DNA from: an uncultured Dehalococcoidia bacterium
Lineage (GTDB): Bacteria > Chloroflexota > Dehalococcoidia > Lucifugimonadales > UBA3495
DNA length: 64,000 nucleotides
NCBI GenBank assembly: GCA_951812625.1
Contig: CATOSP010000002.1
Location: 1,032,880-1,096,879 of the forward strand
Reading direction: 5' to 3'
The position numbers and the translations under genes were made by a program. Of this stretch, positions 43,840 through 53,103 are shown piece by piece (positions within the stretch are counted from its first letter, which is position 1; every line of letters begins with the position of its first letter). The notes beneath the pieces were generated by a model. The model was not told the DNA's origin, did no database searches, and was given only the letters and a program-made list of their open reading frames with translations.

Positions 43840-45351
43840 CTACAGTCCCGGCAGGGAGGCTATCCCCACGTTGATCACCCGCATCAGCGGGGCAGGCCAC
43901 ACGCCCACAAATATCAGGATAAGGACGAAGGCTCCACCTACGGTCTTTTCCATCGGGCTCGCGTCGGTTAGGTGTTCCCACTTCGGGTCTAGTTCACCGA
44001 AAAACGTGCGTGCCAGCAGGCGCAGAATATAGACTGCCGTGAGGGCAGCTCCGATCACGGCCAGCACCGCCAGCGGCAAGTAGGTACGGAATGCCCCGGT
44101 GAAGACCATGAACTCGGCTATGAATCCGCTCAGTCCCGGCAGGCCCAGGGATGCCAGACCGGCTATGGCGAAGAAGTAGCTGGTGACCCCCATACGATTA
44201 AATAGCCCGCTGAGGACATGAGTGTCCCTTGTATGGGCACGGTCATAAACCGCGCCGACGAGAAGGAACATCAGGGCGGTCATTATTCCGTGGGAGAACA
44301 TCTGGAGGACCGCCCCAGCTACGCCAATTCGGTCCAGCGTGGCGATACCCATGAGAACATACCCCATATGGCTGACGCTGGAATAGCCGATAACGTACTT
44401 CAGGTCGGTTTGGGACATGGCCGAAACGGCACCGTAGAGTACGTTGATAGTACCAAGGGTGATCAAAATTGGCATCCAGTCCGCAGCGCCATCTGGCAGC
44501 AGCACCATCCCGACACGGATGATGCCGTAGGCTCCGAGCTTCATCAGCACTCCGGCGTGGAGCATACTGACGGCGGTGGGGGCCGCCACGTGGCCGTCAG
44601 GGGACCAGGTGTGAAATGGCCACAGGCCGGCCAGGACACCAAACCCGACCATGAACATCGGGAACACCCATGCCTGGAAACCCTCACCGTATTGCCCTGT
44701 CTCGGCTAGGACCCCCATTTGCTCAAGGGAGAATGTGGGGAAGCCGCGCTCCGCGCCTTCGACGTACATCGCCAGGATCGCCACCCACACCAGCACACTC
44801 CCCGCGACCAGGTACAGGAACAGCTTCATCGCCCCGTATTCCTTGGTGCGCAGGAAGGTGCCAAAGTCGGTGGAGCTGCCCCAGACCCCTATGAGCAGAT
44901 ACATGGGCAAGACTGCCAGCTCGTAGAAAAAGAACAGGAAGAACAGGTCTCGGACGACGAATGTGCCGTATACCCCTGCTCCCAGGGCCAGCAGCAGCAC
45001 GAAGAAATCACGGGTGCGGTACTGGATGTTCTGCGAGATCAGCACTCCGCCCAGAAGTATGATCCCGTTCAGCAGAATCAGCGGCGCGGCAATACCGTCC
45101 ACACCGAGGGACAGGCTGATGTGGACCGGGACATCCAGCCAGTCGTAGGTCTTCTGGAACTGGAACCCGCCCGCTCCATAGTCATACCGAAGGAACAGGG
45201 CCACGGACAACAGGAAGGAGAGAGCCGAGACCACCACCGCAAAGTACCAGACGTCCCGGGGCCGGTTGCCGGGCATCATCATAGTGAGCAGCGCGCCGGC
45301 TAGCGGCACGACGATCAACAGCAGCAGTACGACCTGATCAAATACTTGCAT
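43840..45351 (-). CDS. nuoM: NADH-quinone oxidoreductase subunit M
   Basis: A 503-residue antiporter-like membrane subunit of complex I with about 14 helices. E144 in FFYELAVLPMYL, WPFHTWSPDGH and MLHAGVLMKLGAYG (K271) match the family. The key lysine of the seventh helix (K234 in E. coli, within FAVKMP) aligns with Leu240 in FGVLAGLWPFH, so this position is lost. The discontinuous helix keeps its glutamate in GFIAEFM. It lies between nuoL (115-base gap) and nuoN. Confidence 0.95.
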   Translation of the reverse strand: MQVFDQVVLLLLIVVPLAGALLTMMMPGNRPRDVWYFAVVVSALSFLLSVALFLRYDYGAGGFQFQKTYDWLDVPVHISLSLGVDGIAAPLILLNGIILLGGVLISQNIQYRTRDFFVLLLALGAGVYGTFVVRDLFFLFFFYELAVLPMYLLIGVWGSSTDFGTFLRTKEYGAMKLFLYLVAGSVLVWVAILAMYVEGAERGFPTFSLEQMGVLAETGQYGEGFQAWVFPMFMVGFGVLAGLWPFHTWSPDGHVAAPTAVSMLHAGVLMKLGAYGIIRVGMVLLPDGAADWMPILITLGTINVLYGAVSAMSQTDLKYVIGYSSVSHMGYVLMGIATLDRIGVAGAVLQMFSHGIMTALMFLLVGAVYDRAHTRDTHVLSGLFNRMGVTSYFFAIAGLASLGLPGLSGFIAEFMVFTGAFRTYLPLAVLAVIGAALTAVYILRLLARTFFGELDPKWEHLTDASPMEKTVGGAFVLILIFVGVWPAPLMRVINVGIASLPGL

Positions 45352-45466
45352 GACTGTCAGGTCAGCGCCCCTGTAGTCCTGTTCGGCCCGCCCAAGTCCC
45401 GGCGTGCGGCAAGTTGCAACCGGACCATCTCTTCACGTGAATGATTCCGCATTCAGTCCTGAATCT

Positions 45467-47401
45467 CTAGCCTGCGACGATCCACCAGATTACGGCAACT
45501 ACCAGCGTCCCTGCCACCATTCCGAGGGCATAGCTGTAGACATGTCCCGTGATATGGACCCGAAGCGCAATGCCCACATGGCGGACGGTATTCGCGGGTC
45601 CGTTGACCGCCAGGTCGTTGACCACCGCCCGGTCGAACAGGCCGATGAAGTTGGCGAATATCAACACCAAGCGGTCTATTGTCCACTGGTAAACCTCGTC
45701 AATGTAGTATTTGCTCTCCACCATCTTCACGAGACCGGATTTCCCCGCGCGCTCGCGTTCCGACCGATACGCTCCTCGGATGTACAACACATAGCCAATT
45801 GCGAAGGCCACAACCGCGAGCACTATAGAGATCGCTCCCAGCCAAACCAGGAACTCAAACCCATGGGGTTTGGCATCAAATACGAAGCCGCCAAACCCGA
45901 CGTATTCGCCGGGCCAGTTGAAGGCAAGGAACCCAAACCCCACGGCCAACACGGCCAACAGCGCCATGGGAACGGCCATGGATGGAGGGGCGTCGTGTAC
46001 GTGTTCAAGTTTCGCGGGCAACTGCCCGAAGAAGGGCACGAACATGGCGCGCGCCATGTAAAGGGCGCTCAAGAATGCCGTGACCAGCGTCAATATGAGG
46101 AACACTACGTTCCGGTGTTGGCTGACGGCCAAAAGGATCTCGTCCTTGCTCCAGAAACCGGACAAAATTGGTATTCCACCGAGGGATAGAGCGCCGATGG
46201 AAAAGACAATGGTGGTGAGTGGCATCACCCTGCGCAGGCCACCCATGTTCCGGACGTCCTGTTCCTCGGTGCTGTGCAGCACGCTGCCCGCTCCCAAGAA
46301 CAGCAGCGCCTTGGCGAACCCGTGGGCCAGCAAGTGGAACACGGCGGCGGTATAGCCGAAGGCTCCCAGAGACAGCATCATCAGCCCCAGATGGCTGATG
46401 GTGGAGTAGGCGAGTATCCGCTTCAGGTCTGTGGACACCAATGCAATGGTTGAGGACATCAGCGCCGTCAGCAAACCGATGATGGCAACCACCAGCAATG
46501 CCGAGCCCGATGCCTCGAAGATAGGATAAGCACGGGCCACGAGATACACACCGGCCACCACCATAGTTGCCGCGTGAATCAGGGCACTGACGGGCGTGGG
46601 GCCCTCCATAGCATCGGGCAGCCAGACGTGGAAGGGGAACTGGGCCGACTTCCCCATGGCTCCCAGGAAAAGGAGTAGCGCGGCAGCAGTGGCTGTGCCT
46701 TCGCCGATTGCCCCGTTACGCACCGCCTCGAAGGCGGCAGACATTTCGAAGCTGCCCACTTCCCGCCACAGCAGGAGTATGCCGACCAACATCCCCACAT
46801 CGCCGATTCGGGTGACGACAAAGGCTTTCTTTGCCGCTTCCCTGGCCGCCGGGCGTTCATGCCAGAACCCGATCAGCAGGTAGGAGCAGGCTCCGACCAG
46901 TTCCCAGGACACGTAGAGGAGGAGGAAGTTGTCTGCAAGAACCAGGGTGAGCATAGACGCGGCGAACAGAGCATGGACTGCGTAGTACCAGCCGAACTTG
47001 GGGTCGCCACGCATGTAACCCAGAGAATAGACCTGCACCATCAGGGCGACAAATGTGACCAGCCCCAACATTACTACAGTTACCGGGTCTATGAGGATGC
47101 CCCAGGTCAGTTCAACGCTGTCTTCCAATCCGGGCAAGCCCGCGTAGAACCAGGTCTTCTCGTACTGGCAGGTGAGTGGACCGGACTCCTTGCCGGTCTC
47201 GGCCGAGACAATCCGGGCGCATCCTTCGGTGGATGTGTTGGCCTCCAGGAATCCCGACAGCGTGAGCCAGAAGAGACCAAATCCCGCAGCAATGGCTAGT
47301 ATCGCCAGGAATGACCCTTTGCCGGGCAGGAAACGACCGGCCACAACGATGAGCGGCGCCGCGGCGAAGCTGAGTACGGGAATGAGCCATGCCCAAGTCA
47401 T
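45467..47401 (-). CDS. nuoL: NADH-quinone oxidoreductase subunit L
   Basis: A 644-residue antiporter-like subunit of complex I with the long C-terminal lateral-helix region. Conserved segments: SWELVGACSYLLIGFW (glutamate), GKSAQFPFHVWLPDAMEGPTPVSALIHAAT (pumping lysine), LKRILAYSTISHLG, and FWSKDEIL in the discontinuous helix. Length is typical (about 610-650). A 67-base gap separates it from nuoK upstream and 115 bases from nuoM downstream. Confidence 0.96.
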   Translation of the reverse strand: MTWAWLIPVLSFAAAPLIVVAGRFLPGKGSFLAILAIAAGFGLFWLTLSGFLEANTSTEGCARIVSAETGKESGPLTCQYEKTWFYAGLPGLEDSVELTWGILIDPVTVVMLGLVTFVALMVQVYSLGYMRGDPKFGWYYAVHALFAASMLTLVLADNFLLLYVSWELVGACSYLLIGFWHERPAAREAAKKAFVVTRIGDVGMLVGILLLWREVGSFEMSAAFEAVRNGAIGEGTATAAALLLFLGAMGKSAQFPFHVWLPDAMEGPTPVSALIHAATMVVAGVYLVARAYPIFEASGSALLVVAIIGLLTALMSSTIALVSTDLKRILAYSTISHLGLMMLSLGAFGYTAAVFHLLAHGFAKALLFLGAGSVLHSTEEQDVRNMGGLRRVMPLTTIVFSIGALSLGGIPILSGFWSKDEILLAVSQHRNVVFLILTLVTAFLSALYMARAMFVPFFGQLPAKLEHVHDAPPSMAVPMALLAVLAVGFGFLAFNWPGEYVGFGGFVFDAKPHGFEFLVWLGAISIVLAVVAFAIGYVLYIRGAYRSERERAGKSGLVKMVESKYYIDEVYQWTIDRLVLIFANFIGLFDRAVVNDLAVNGPANTVRHVGIALRVHITGHVYSYALGMVAGTLVVAVIWWIVAG

Positions 47402-47468
47402 GGGAGTGCTCGGCCCCCGGACCCACGGTGGTAGGGCGCTGAAGTCAGCGTAGTCATCTGGAAGCGCG

Positions 47469-47798
47469 TCACCATCGCATCAGATCTATTTCATCCACGT
47501 TCACCGTGCCGCGATTTCGGTACATCCGGAGAATGATAGCAAGAGCCAACCCGACTTCCGCTGCGGCGACGGTGATGATGAATATGGCGATAATCTGCCC
47601 GTCGAAATGAACGAAAACTTCCCCAACAGACCTGTATCCAAGGTGAGCGGCGGCGGCGATCAGGTTTATGTTCACCGCGTTGAGCATCAACTCGATTGAC
47701 ATTACAACCAGGACCGCGCTGCGACGGGCCAAGACTCCATAGAGTCCAATGACAAACAGGGCAGCGCTGAGAAGCTGGAAGTAGACTAGAGGGACCAT
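47469..47798 (-). CDS. nuoK: NADH-quinone oxidoreductase subunit K
   Basis: A 109-residue three-helix subunit of complex I. It retains both functional glutamates: E36 in SIELMLNAVN and E81 in AAAEVGLALAI, corresponding to Glu36 and Glu72 of E. coli NuoK. The start is three bases after the nuoJ stop. Length is about nine residues above typical, mainly in the loop GYRSVGEVFVHFD and the C-terminal tail. Confidence 0.95.
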   Translation of the reverse strand: MVPLVYFQLLSAALFVIGLYGVLARRSAVLVVMSIELMLNAVNINLIAAAAHLGYRSVGEVFVHFDGQIIAIFIITVAAAEVGLALAIILRMYRNRGTVNVDEIDLMRW

Positions 47799-47801
47799 TC
47801 C

Positions 47802-48290
47802 CTAGCCTTCATCCTCGCCGGTGCGGGCGATGATGATCGCGCCTATCAGGGCCACCAACAGCACAAGGGACGCCACTTCGAAGGGAATGGCCCATCGAGT
47901 GAATAAGGAGTTGGCCAGGTTACCCAACGCAGGGCTTTCCGGGCCGGCTGACTGGTGTTGCGAGATCCAGAATGAGGCCGCGAGCACTGCCAGCAGTCCG
48001 ACTGCTGCCACCAACCCTATGGGCCACTGCCTATTGTCGGAGATTCGCGGGTACTCTGAGGAACGAGTCAACATTATGGCGAAGAGAAGGACAATAATGA
48101 TGGCCCCGCCGTAGATGAGAACCTGCACCAGGGCTAAGAACTCGGCAAAAAGGATCAGGTATATCCCGGCCACGGCCAGCAATGACACAAGCAATGACAG
48201 AGCTGCGTGGACTACGTTGCGGGTAGCGACGACCCCTACCCCGCCGACGAGGGTCACCACTGCGAGAAGGATGAACAGGACCCAGGACAC
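47802..48290 (-). CDS. nuoJ: NADH-quinone oxidoreductase subunit J
   Basis: A 162-residue five-helix membrane subunit of complex I. The family-typical ATRNVVHAALSLLVSLLAVAG segment and the third-helix region YGGAIIIVLLFAIML, whose pi-bulge takes part in coupling, are present. It is followed by nuoK after three bases and separated from nuoI by 155 bases in which nothing else is recognised. Confidence 0.93.
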   Translation of the reverse strand: MSWVLFILLAVVTLVGGVGVVATRNVVHAALSLLVSLLAVAGIYLILFAEFLALVQVLIYGGAIIIVLLFAIMLTRSSEYPRISDNRQWPIGLVAAVGLLAVLAASFWISQHQSAGPESPALGNLANSLFTRWAIPFEVASLVLLVALIGAIIIARTGEDEG

Positions 48291-48445
48291 CGCTAACCAG
48301 CCGCGCGTCCGGTCGTTCCCATGTGACTACCAAGGAATGACAATCGTCGCCACCAAAACATGAGCCACCTGGGCGGCGGCTCCGTGGTCTCTCCTCCGGC
48401 TACCAAGGTAGACGGACTCTCCGGGAAGCTGGGATGCGTGACGCA

Positions 48446-49012
48446 TCAGACGCTATCTTCAGGCGCATCGATACGGGCTGCTGCAGCTTCTGCCTCCCGC
48501 TTTTGCTTGGCTAGAACTGTTGGGGGGACCCAATTATTCTCGCGCTGGAATTTCCGCCCGATATCCAACAGTACCGGGAGGTTCACGCGGTCGCCATTGC
48601 GCTGGTAGGTGCTCATCTCGTGTTCGTGGGACATAACAATAGCATCAAAATTGCACACCTCCACGCAAATCCCGCACAGTATACACCGATTGAGATTGAT
48701 TTCGAAGGTATCCACAATCTTGCGTCTATGGCTCATTCCTTCCTGCTGCAGGGGGTTGTCCATCATATTGGAGGACATACACTGGGTAGGGCAGTTTCGA
48801 ATACAAACCATGCAACTCGTGCAATAGGGTTCTCCTACCTCGCTGTCCCAAGTAAGCGCGGGGAATCCCATGAACCTGGGTTGCACCGGGGTTGGCTCTT
48901 CCCTCCGCTTGAATATATTGCCAGTGGCAGGGTATTGGCGGGTGACGGGTTCACGAAACCCGTTGACCGTCGATACCAAGGTCAACCACAGCCCCTTGAG
49001 GCTATAGAGCAT
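48446..49012 (-). CDS. nuoI: NADH-quinone oxidoreductase subunit I (two [4Fe-4S] clusters)
   Basis: A 188-residue ferredoxin-like subunit carrying clusters N6a and N6b between the input arm and NuoB. The two cluster motifs are CTSCMVCIRNCP and CILCGICVEVCNFDA; in the second the usual proline after the fourth cysteine is asparagine. GGAGG precedes the ATG at 49012. The open frame extends to 49078, but that would overlap nuoH. It is followed by a 155-base gap before nuoJ. Confidence 0.94.
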   Translation of the reverse strand: MLYSLKGLWLTLVSTVNGFREPVTRQYPATGNIFKRREEPTPVQPRFMGFPALTWDSEVGEPYCTSCMVCIRNCPTQCMSSNMMDNPLQQEGMSHRRKIVDTFEINLNRCILCGICVEVCNFDAIVMSHEHEMSTYQRNGDRVNLPVLLDIGRKFQRENNWVPPTVLAKQKREAEAAAARIDAPEDSV

Positions 49013-49052
49013 GTTGCAAGCCTCCGTTCCATTATCGTGTCGTCGCGGAACA

Positions 49053-50228
49053 CTAGGGTGCGACGGCTTCTCGTCCACGTTGCCTGGCGGTGCGTTGCTC
49101 TTCTTGCCTGGCCCGAATCTCGGCGACTCGGTTGGCGGGCCCTGTCAAACGTCGGTAGATGATATATGCTACCACCACCAGACCGGCCACAGACATGAGG
49201 GTCAGGGTCCAGGGAGGCCAATTGTAGAACATATAGATCCCCGTGATGACTATAGTGTAGAAGGACAATGGAACCATGACCTTCCACGCGAAAGCCATTA
49301 GCTGATCAATCCTCAGCCTGGGGAATGTGCCACGTATCCAGAATATCACCAGGATCACTGCGTACACCTTCGCGAAGAACCAGATGATGTCCCAGTTGCC
49401 ACTGAGAAAAGGACCGGACCAGCCGCCAAAGAACAGCAACACCGTCAGCGCCGCAATGGCGAAGGTGTTTAGGTATTCGGCCAAGAAGAAGACTGACCAG
49501 TGGGCTCCGCTATATTCTACAAAAGGTCCGCCGACAATTTCCGACTCCGCTAAGTAGATGTCGAAGGGTGTGCGGCCCACCTCGGCAAGCCCTGCGATGA
49601 AGAAGACGACGAGCCCCAAGGGTTGAAGCAGCACGTATGGGTAAGGGGACTGCTGGGCCACGATCTCCTTCATGTTCATGGACTGTGCCAACATGGCCAC
49701 CGCGATCACCACCATGATCACCGGGATTTCATAGCTGATTAACTGGGCTGCTGCTCTCAGACCACCTAGGGTGCCGTACTTGTTGGCTGAACCCCACCCA
49801 GCCAGCACCAATCCCAGGATTCCCACCACGGCAAAAGCGATGATGTAGAACAGTCCTAGGGATTCGAGATTCTGGATCACCGCGTCCGGGGAACCGGGGA
49901 TGGTTACCCAGATCATGAACGCGGAGACGACCACTATGACGGGTGCGATCCAGAATATGGCCTTCTCGGACTCTGCCGGGATGATGTCCTCTTTAAGGAT
50001 GAGTTTGACTGCGTCTGCAACCGGCTGCATCAACCCCATCGGGCCAGTGCGGGTGGGCCCCAGCCGCCGCTGCAACCGACCGAGGACTTTGCGCTCCAGC
50101 CATACCTGCACCAGAACCATTACCGACAGAAACGTAAACATCACCAGTAGCCCGACGACAATCCAAACAAAGTCAAGGGCGCTGATGGCCAAGAGTTGGG
50201 GCGGTGCAAGGTCCGGTTGGAAGTTCAC
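49053..50228 (-). CDS. nuoH: NADH-quinone oxidoreductase subunit H
   Basis: A 391-residue membrane subunit forming much of the quinone-binding chamber. Family motifs: ERKVLGRLQRRLGP in the first cytoplasmic loop, DAVKLILKED, and FDIYLAESEIVGG with the conserved acidic residues, then WIRGTFPRLRIDQLM. The GTG start at 50228 overlaps the nuoD stop (GTGA), indicating coupled translation. A basic/acidic tail of about 25 residues after the last helix is longer than usual. Confidence 0.96.
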   Translation of the reverse strand: MNFQPDLAPPQLLAISALDFVWIVVGLLVMFTFLSVMVLVQVWLERKVLGRLQRRLGPTRTGPMGLMQPVADAVKLILKEDIIPAESEKAIFWIAPVIVVVSAFMIWVTIPGSPDAVIQNLESLGLFYIIAFAVVGILGLVLAGWGSANKYGTLGGLRAAAQLISYEIPVIMVVIAVAMLAQSMNMKEIVAQQSPYPYVLLQPLGLVVFFIAGLAEVGRTPFDIYLAESEIVGGPFVEYSGAHWSVFFLAEYLNTFAIAALTVLLFFGGWSGPFLSGNWDIIWFFAKVYAVILVIFWIRGTFPRLRIDQLMAFAWKVMVPLSFYTIVITGIYMFYNWPPWTLTLMSVAGLVVVAYIIYRRLTGPANRVAEIRARQEEQRTARQRGREAVAP

Positions 50229-51379
50229 CGGTCCACCTCGCCCAGCACAATGTCCAGGGAGCCGAGGATCACCACCACGTCGGCAATCCAGGAGTCTTTG
50301 AGCATGTGTTCAATGGCGGACAGGTTGCAGAAGGACGGGGGGCGGACTTTCACGCGGTGCGGCTTGTCGGTGCCGTCGCTGACCAAGTATACGCCTATTT
50401 CTCCCCGAGGGTTCTCGGCTCTGGCGTATACCTCTCCCTCGGGAGGTCGGATCAATCGCCGCCCCAGGGATGACGCCACATCTCCAGAGGGCATCTGATC
50501 GAGGGCTTGCTCTATGATCCTCAGCGATTCGTACATCTCCTGGACTCTGACATAGTGGCGGTCCCAGCAATCCCCGTCCAGGCCGACGGGTATGTCGAAG
50601 TCGAAGCGATCATAGATGGAATAGGGTTCGGCCTTGCGTACGTCGTACTCGATGCCGCAGGCCCGCAAGCAGGGGCCGGTGAGGCCAAAGTCCAGCGCGT
50701 CCTCGGTGGAGATTACGCCAACATCCTTGAGCCGTGCTAGGAAAATCTCGTTGAATGTCAGAAGCCTGTCCGATTCTCCCACGTCCTCCCGGAGCAACGG
50801 GAGCAAATCGGCAACGAGTTGCTCGAAGTTGTCAGGCAGGTCCTCCTTGATGCCGCCGATGCGGAAGTAGTTGTGCATCATGCGTGCACCGGAGACCGCC
50901 TCGAAGAGGGTCTGCACACGCTCCCGGCCACGGAAGCAGAACATAGACGGGGTCATCGCTCCGGCGTCCAAACCCATGGTGGCGACGAAGAGGAGGTGGC
51001 TGGCGATGCGATTAAGCTCGCAAAGGATCACCCGGACGTACTCGGCCCGCTCCGGCACAACAAGTCCCATGAGTTTCTCCACTGCCTGGCAGTAGACCAG
51101 CTCATTGTTGAAGTTGGCAACGTAATCCAGTCGGTCGAACAGGGTGATTATCTGGTGGTATTGCTCTCCCTCGCATAGCTTCTCTGAACCGCGGTGCAGG
51201 TAGCCGATGTGTGGTTCAGCGCGGATAACCTTCTCTCCATCGACCCAGAGGACCAAGCGAAACACGCCGTGGGTCGAGGGGTGCTGCGGCCCCATGTTGA
51301 GCAGCATCTCGACGGGTTCGCCGCGCTCAGGCACGTCGCCAACAGACCCAGCTGTTTCCTGGCTGACAAGCTCACCCAT
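50225..51379 (-). CDS. nuoD: NADH-quinone oxidoreductase subunit D (49 kDa)
   Basis: A 384-residue subunit derived from [NiFe]-hydrogenase large subunits, forming the quinone site with NuoB. Clear motifs: NMGPQHPSTHGVFRL with the quinone-binding histidine, HIGYLHRGSEKL, and DPCLRACG-like FGLTGPCLRACG, then DIVLGEVDR at the C-terminus. GGAGAGG lies about ten bases before the ATG at 51379. It is not fused to NuoC. Two small HicB-like genes lie between it and nuoC. Confidence 0.96.
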   Translation of the reverse strand: MGELVSQETAGSVGDVPERGEPVEMLLNMGPQHPSTHGVFRLVLWVDGEKVIRAEPHIGYLHRGSEKLCEGEQYHQIITLFDRLDYVANFNNELVYCQAVEKLMGLVVPERAEYVRVILCELNRIASHLLFVATMGLDAGAMTPSMFCFRGRERVQTLFEAVSGARMMHNYFRIGGIKEDLPDNFEQLVADLLPLLREDVGESDRLLTFNEIFLARLKDVGVISTEDALDFGLTGPCLRACGIEYDVRKAEPYSIYDRFDFDIPVGLDGDCWDRHYVRVQEMYESLRIIEQALDQMPSGDVASSLGRRLIRPPEGEVYARAENPRGEIGVYLVSDGTDKPHRVKVRPPSFCNLSAIEHMLKDSWIADVVVILGSLDIVLGEVDR

Positions 51380-51422
51380 CAGCCGGACCTCTCCGTTGCG
51401 TTGGACGCTGGGTGCAACCGGA

Positions 51423-51797
51423 TCATGTCTCGTGCTCGATTCCTTCGACCGGGTCCGTCCCCTGTGCGGTCCAGGGATCCGCAGGCCGACCGAAGTAACG
51501 AATTATTGGGTCCGGAACGGGGGTCAAACGGCTGCTCATCCACACTGCGCCGTTGTCGTAGAACCCGGCGTCAATCAGTACATCCTCCAACGCACCGAGT
51601 TCGTCGCAGTCTTCCAGGTAACCGACTACTTGCGCTCTCAAGGCCGATCTTGCTTCCTCTGACGTGTCGCCAAAGCCGACCATGTCCAACTCGACGCAGG
51701 AAGCCTCGTATGTGTTGTCCGACCAAAACTCCTCGATGCGATAGACGATCCGCTCGAAGGGTGTACGTTCTTCCTGGATATTCCCGTCAATACTCAC
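51423..51797 (-). CDS. HicB-like small protein inside the nuo operon (second of pair)
   Basis: A 124-residue protein starting at GTG 51797, which overlaps the 3' end of the preceding small gene by 11 bases. The core, with IVYRIEEFWSDNTYEASC, VGFGDTSEEARSALRAQVVGYLEDC and LIDAGFYDN, follows the strand-strand-strand-helix pattern of HicB-type domains. It aligns with the preceding gene (shared G-x-x-S-x-x-E-A and AGF motifs), so the two are paralogs. A tail with FGRPADPW follows. The longer open frame is rejected because it overlaps that gene extensively. No HicA toxin is nearby. Function unknown. Confidence 0.7.
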   Translation of the reverse strand: MSIDGNIQEERTPFERIVYRIEEFWSDNTYEASCVELDMVGFGDTSEEARSALRAQVVGYLEDCDELGALEDVLIDAGFYDNGAVWMSSRLTPVPDPIIRYFGRPADPWTAQGTDPVEGIEHET

Positions 51798-52059
51798 TGG
51801 TATAGGTCCCCAGCGACTCAACGAACTCCAATTGCAACTCAGTATCCTCATCAACTCCCGGGAAACCGGCGTTTGCCAACGCAGGGGCCAGGTTTTCGGG
51901 TACATCGTTAGCTTCGATCCAGGTGCGCATTACCTGGATAAGCTCATCTTGTGCTTCCCTGACCGACTCTCCTGAACCTTCTAGGGACAGGGAATCCACT
52001 TTGGCAACGAATTTGCCATCGTCCCATGACACCCGAGCCGTCAACACGATCTGCTCCAA
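51787..52059 (-). CDS. HicB-like small protein inside the nuo operon (first of pair)
   Basis: A 90-residue acidic protein starting at TTG 52059, five bases after the nuoC stop. VSWDDGKFVAKV, SGESVREAQDELIQVMRTWIE and ANAGFPG resemble the HicB/DUF1902-like fold (three strands and a helix), as found in antitoxins and stand-alone proteins. Its stop overlaps the next small gene by 11 bases. No ribosome-binding site close to consensus is seen, so coupling to nuoC is likely. No toxin gene, DNA-binding domain or cysteine motif is present. Family likeness is moderate. Confidence 0.68.
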   Translation of the reverse strand: MEQIVLTARVSWDDGKFVAKVDSLSLEGSGESVREAQDELIQVMRTWIEANDVPENLAPALANAGFPGVDEDTELQLEFVESLGTYTSEY

Positions 52060-52064
52060 AGCAG

Positions 52065-52586
52065 CTAGAATTCCTGGTAGTCGTTGAACGGAAACTCTTT
52101 TCGCCCGGGAAATCCCTCAAATCCATCATATAACAACAGGGGAGAGAGAGCAGGATGGCCATCGAAAGAGACCCCAAACAGGTCGTGTGCCTCCCTCTCG
52201 TACCAATCAGCGGCCCGCCAAACCGACGTGACGGAAGGAACGGCTGGATGGTCGTATGGGACGTCGGTCTTGATTGCCAACGTCCTGTCCGACTCCAAAG
52301 AGTGGAGGATGTAAACGATCTGAAAGTGGTCGCTATAGTCAACGCAGGCAAGGCACAGGAGTTGAGCCATACGGATACCGGGAGTTTCCTTCATCTGTCT
52401 ACAAACACTCAAGGCATCTGCGGGCAGAATGGACAACTGCGGCACATCCCCGAGGAGACCAAGTTTGGGCTCATAGTCCTCAAGTACCCCAGCCACTTGG
52501 GATAAGAACTGCCTTTTTGAATCGGTGAGACCGGAGAGGATGTCCTCGGAGACCTCATCTGGCAGTGTGCTATCGGCTTCGGCCAC
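52065..52586 (-). CDS. nuoC: NADH-quinone oxidoreductase subunit C (30 kDa)
   Basis: A 173-residue hydrophilic subunit of the Q module. The diagnostic segment is [19 protein letters not shown], with [17 protein letters not shown] at the C-terminus. It starts at GTG 52586, overlapping the nuoB 3' end by 17 bases. The first 30 residues are low in similarity to the family. Not fused to NuoD. Confidence 0.94.
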   Translation of the reverse strand: MAEADSTLPDEVSEDILSGLTDSKRQFLSQVAGVLEDYEPKLGLLGDVPQLSILPADALSVCRQMKETPGIRMAQLLCLACVDYSDHFQIVYILHSLESDRTLAIKTDVPYDHPAVPSVTSVWRAADWYEREAHDLFGVSFDGHPALSPLLLYDGFEGFPGRKEFPFNDYQEF

Positions 52587-53103
52587 TAGCCCTAGCGTCC
52601 TGCATTATTTTTTCCTGCAACTTCAGGATACCGTATAGCAGAGCCTCCGGGCGCGGCGGGCATCCGGGCACATAAACGTCTACCGGCACTATGTGATCCA
52701 CACCCATCACTACAGAGTAGGAACGGTAATACGGACCTCCGTTGGTGGCACAACTACCCATGGCAATGACCCACCTAGGTTCCGGCATCTGGTCGTACAG
52801 GAGTCGCAGGGGTTCGGCCATCTTCTTGACCACCGTGCCGGCCACGATCATCACATCCGATTGGCGCGGGGAGGGCCAAGTGACTACGCCGAAGCGGTCG
52901 AAGTCGTGGTGTGCCATGTACGTGGAGATCATCTCAATAGCACAGCAGGCCAGTCCGAAGGACATCGTCCATAGGGATGACTTCCGGGCCATACCAAATA
53001 GTTGCTCGGTCGTCGTGGTAATAACTCCCGGCATCATCTTCGAGGTCTGATTGAGCAAGCTGGGGCCGGGCTGATTCCCGCTACCCAGAACTATTTCTGC
53101 CAC
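52570..53103 (-). CDS. nuoB: NADH-quinone oxidoreductase subunit B
   Basis: A 177-residue subunit carrying cluster N2, the last electron donor to quinone. The cluster cysteines are visible: C53 and C54 in LACCAIEM, C118 in GSCAT and C148 in [11 protein letters not shown] 53103 is chosen with AAGGAG eight bases ahead; it overlaps the nuoA end by 13 bases. The longer open frame runs antisense-like through nuoA in another frame and is discarded. Start homology (MAEIVLGSG) supports this. Confidence 0.95.
   Translation of the reverse strand: MAEIVLGSGNQPGPSLLNQTSKMMPGVITTTTEQLFGMARKSSLWTMSFGLACCAIEMISTYMAHHDFDRFGVVTWPSPRQSDVMIVAGTVVKKMAEPLRLLYDQMPEPRWVIAMGSCATNGGPYYRSYSVVMGVDHIVPVDVYVPGCPPRPEALLYGILKLQEKIMQDARASGRSR

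Noticed and set aside
51423..52059. A HicAB toxin-antitoxin module in the nuo operon
   Set aside because: Both small proteins look HicB-like and neither resembles the short HicA RNA-binding toxin; embedding in the nuo operon argues for a different role.
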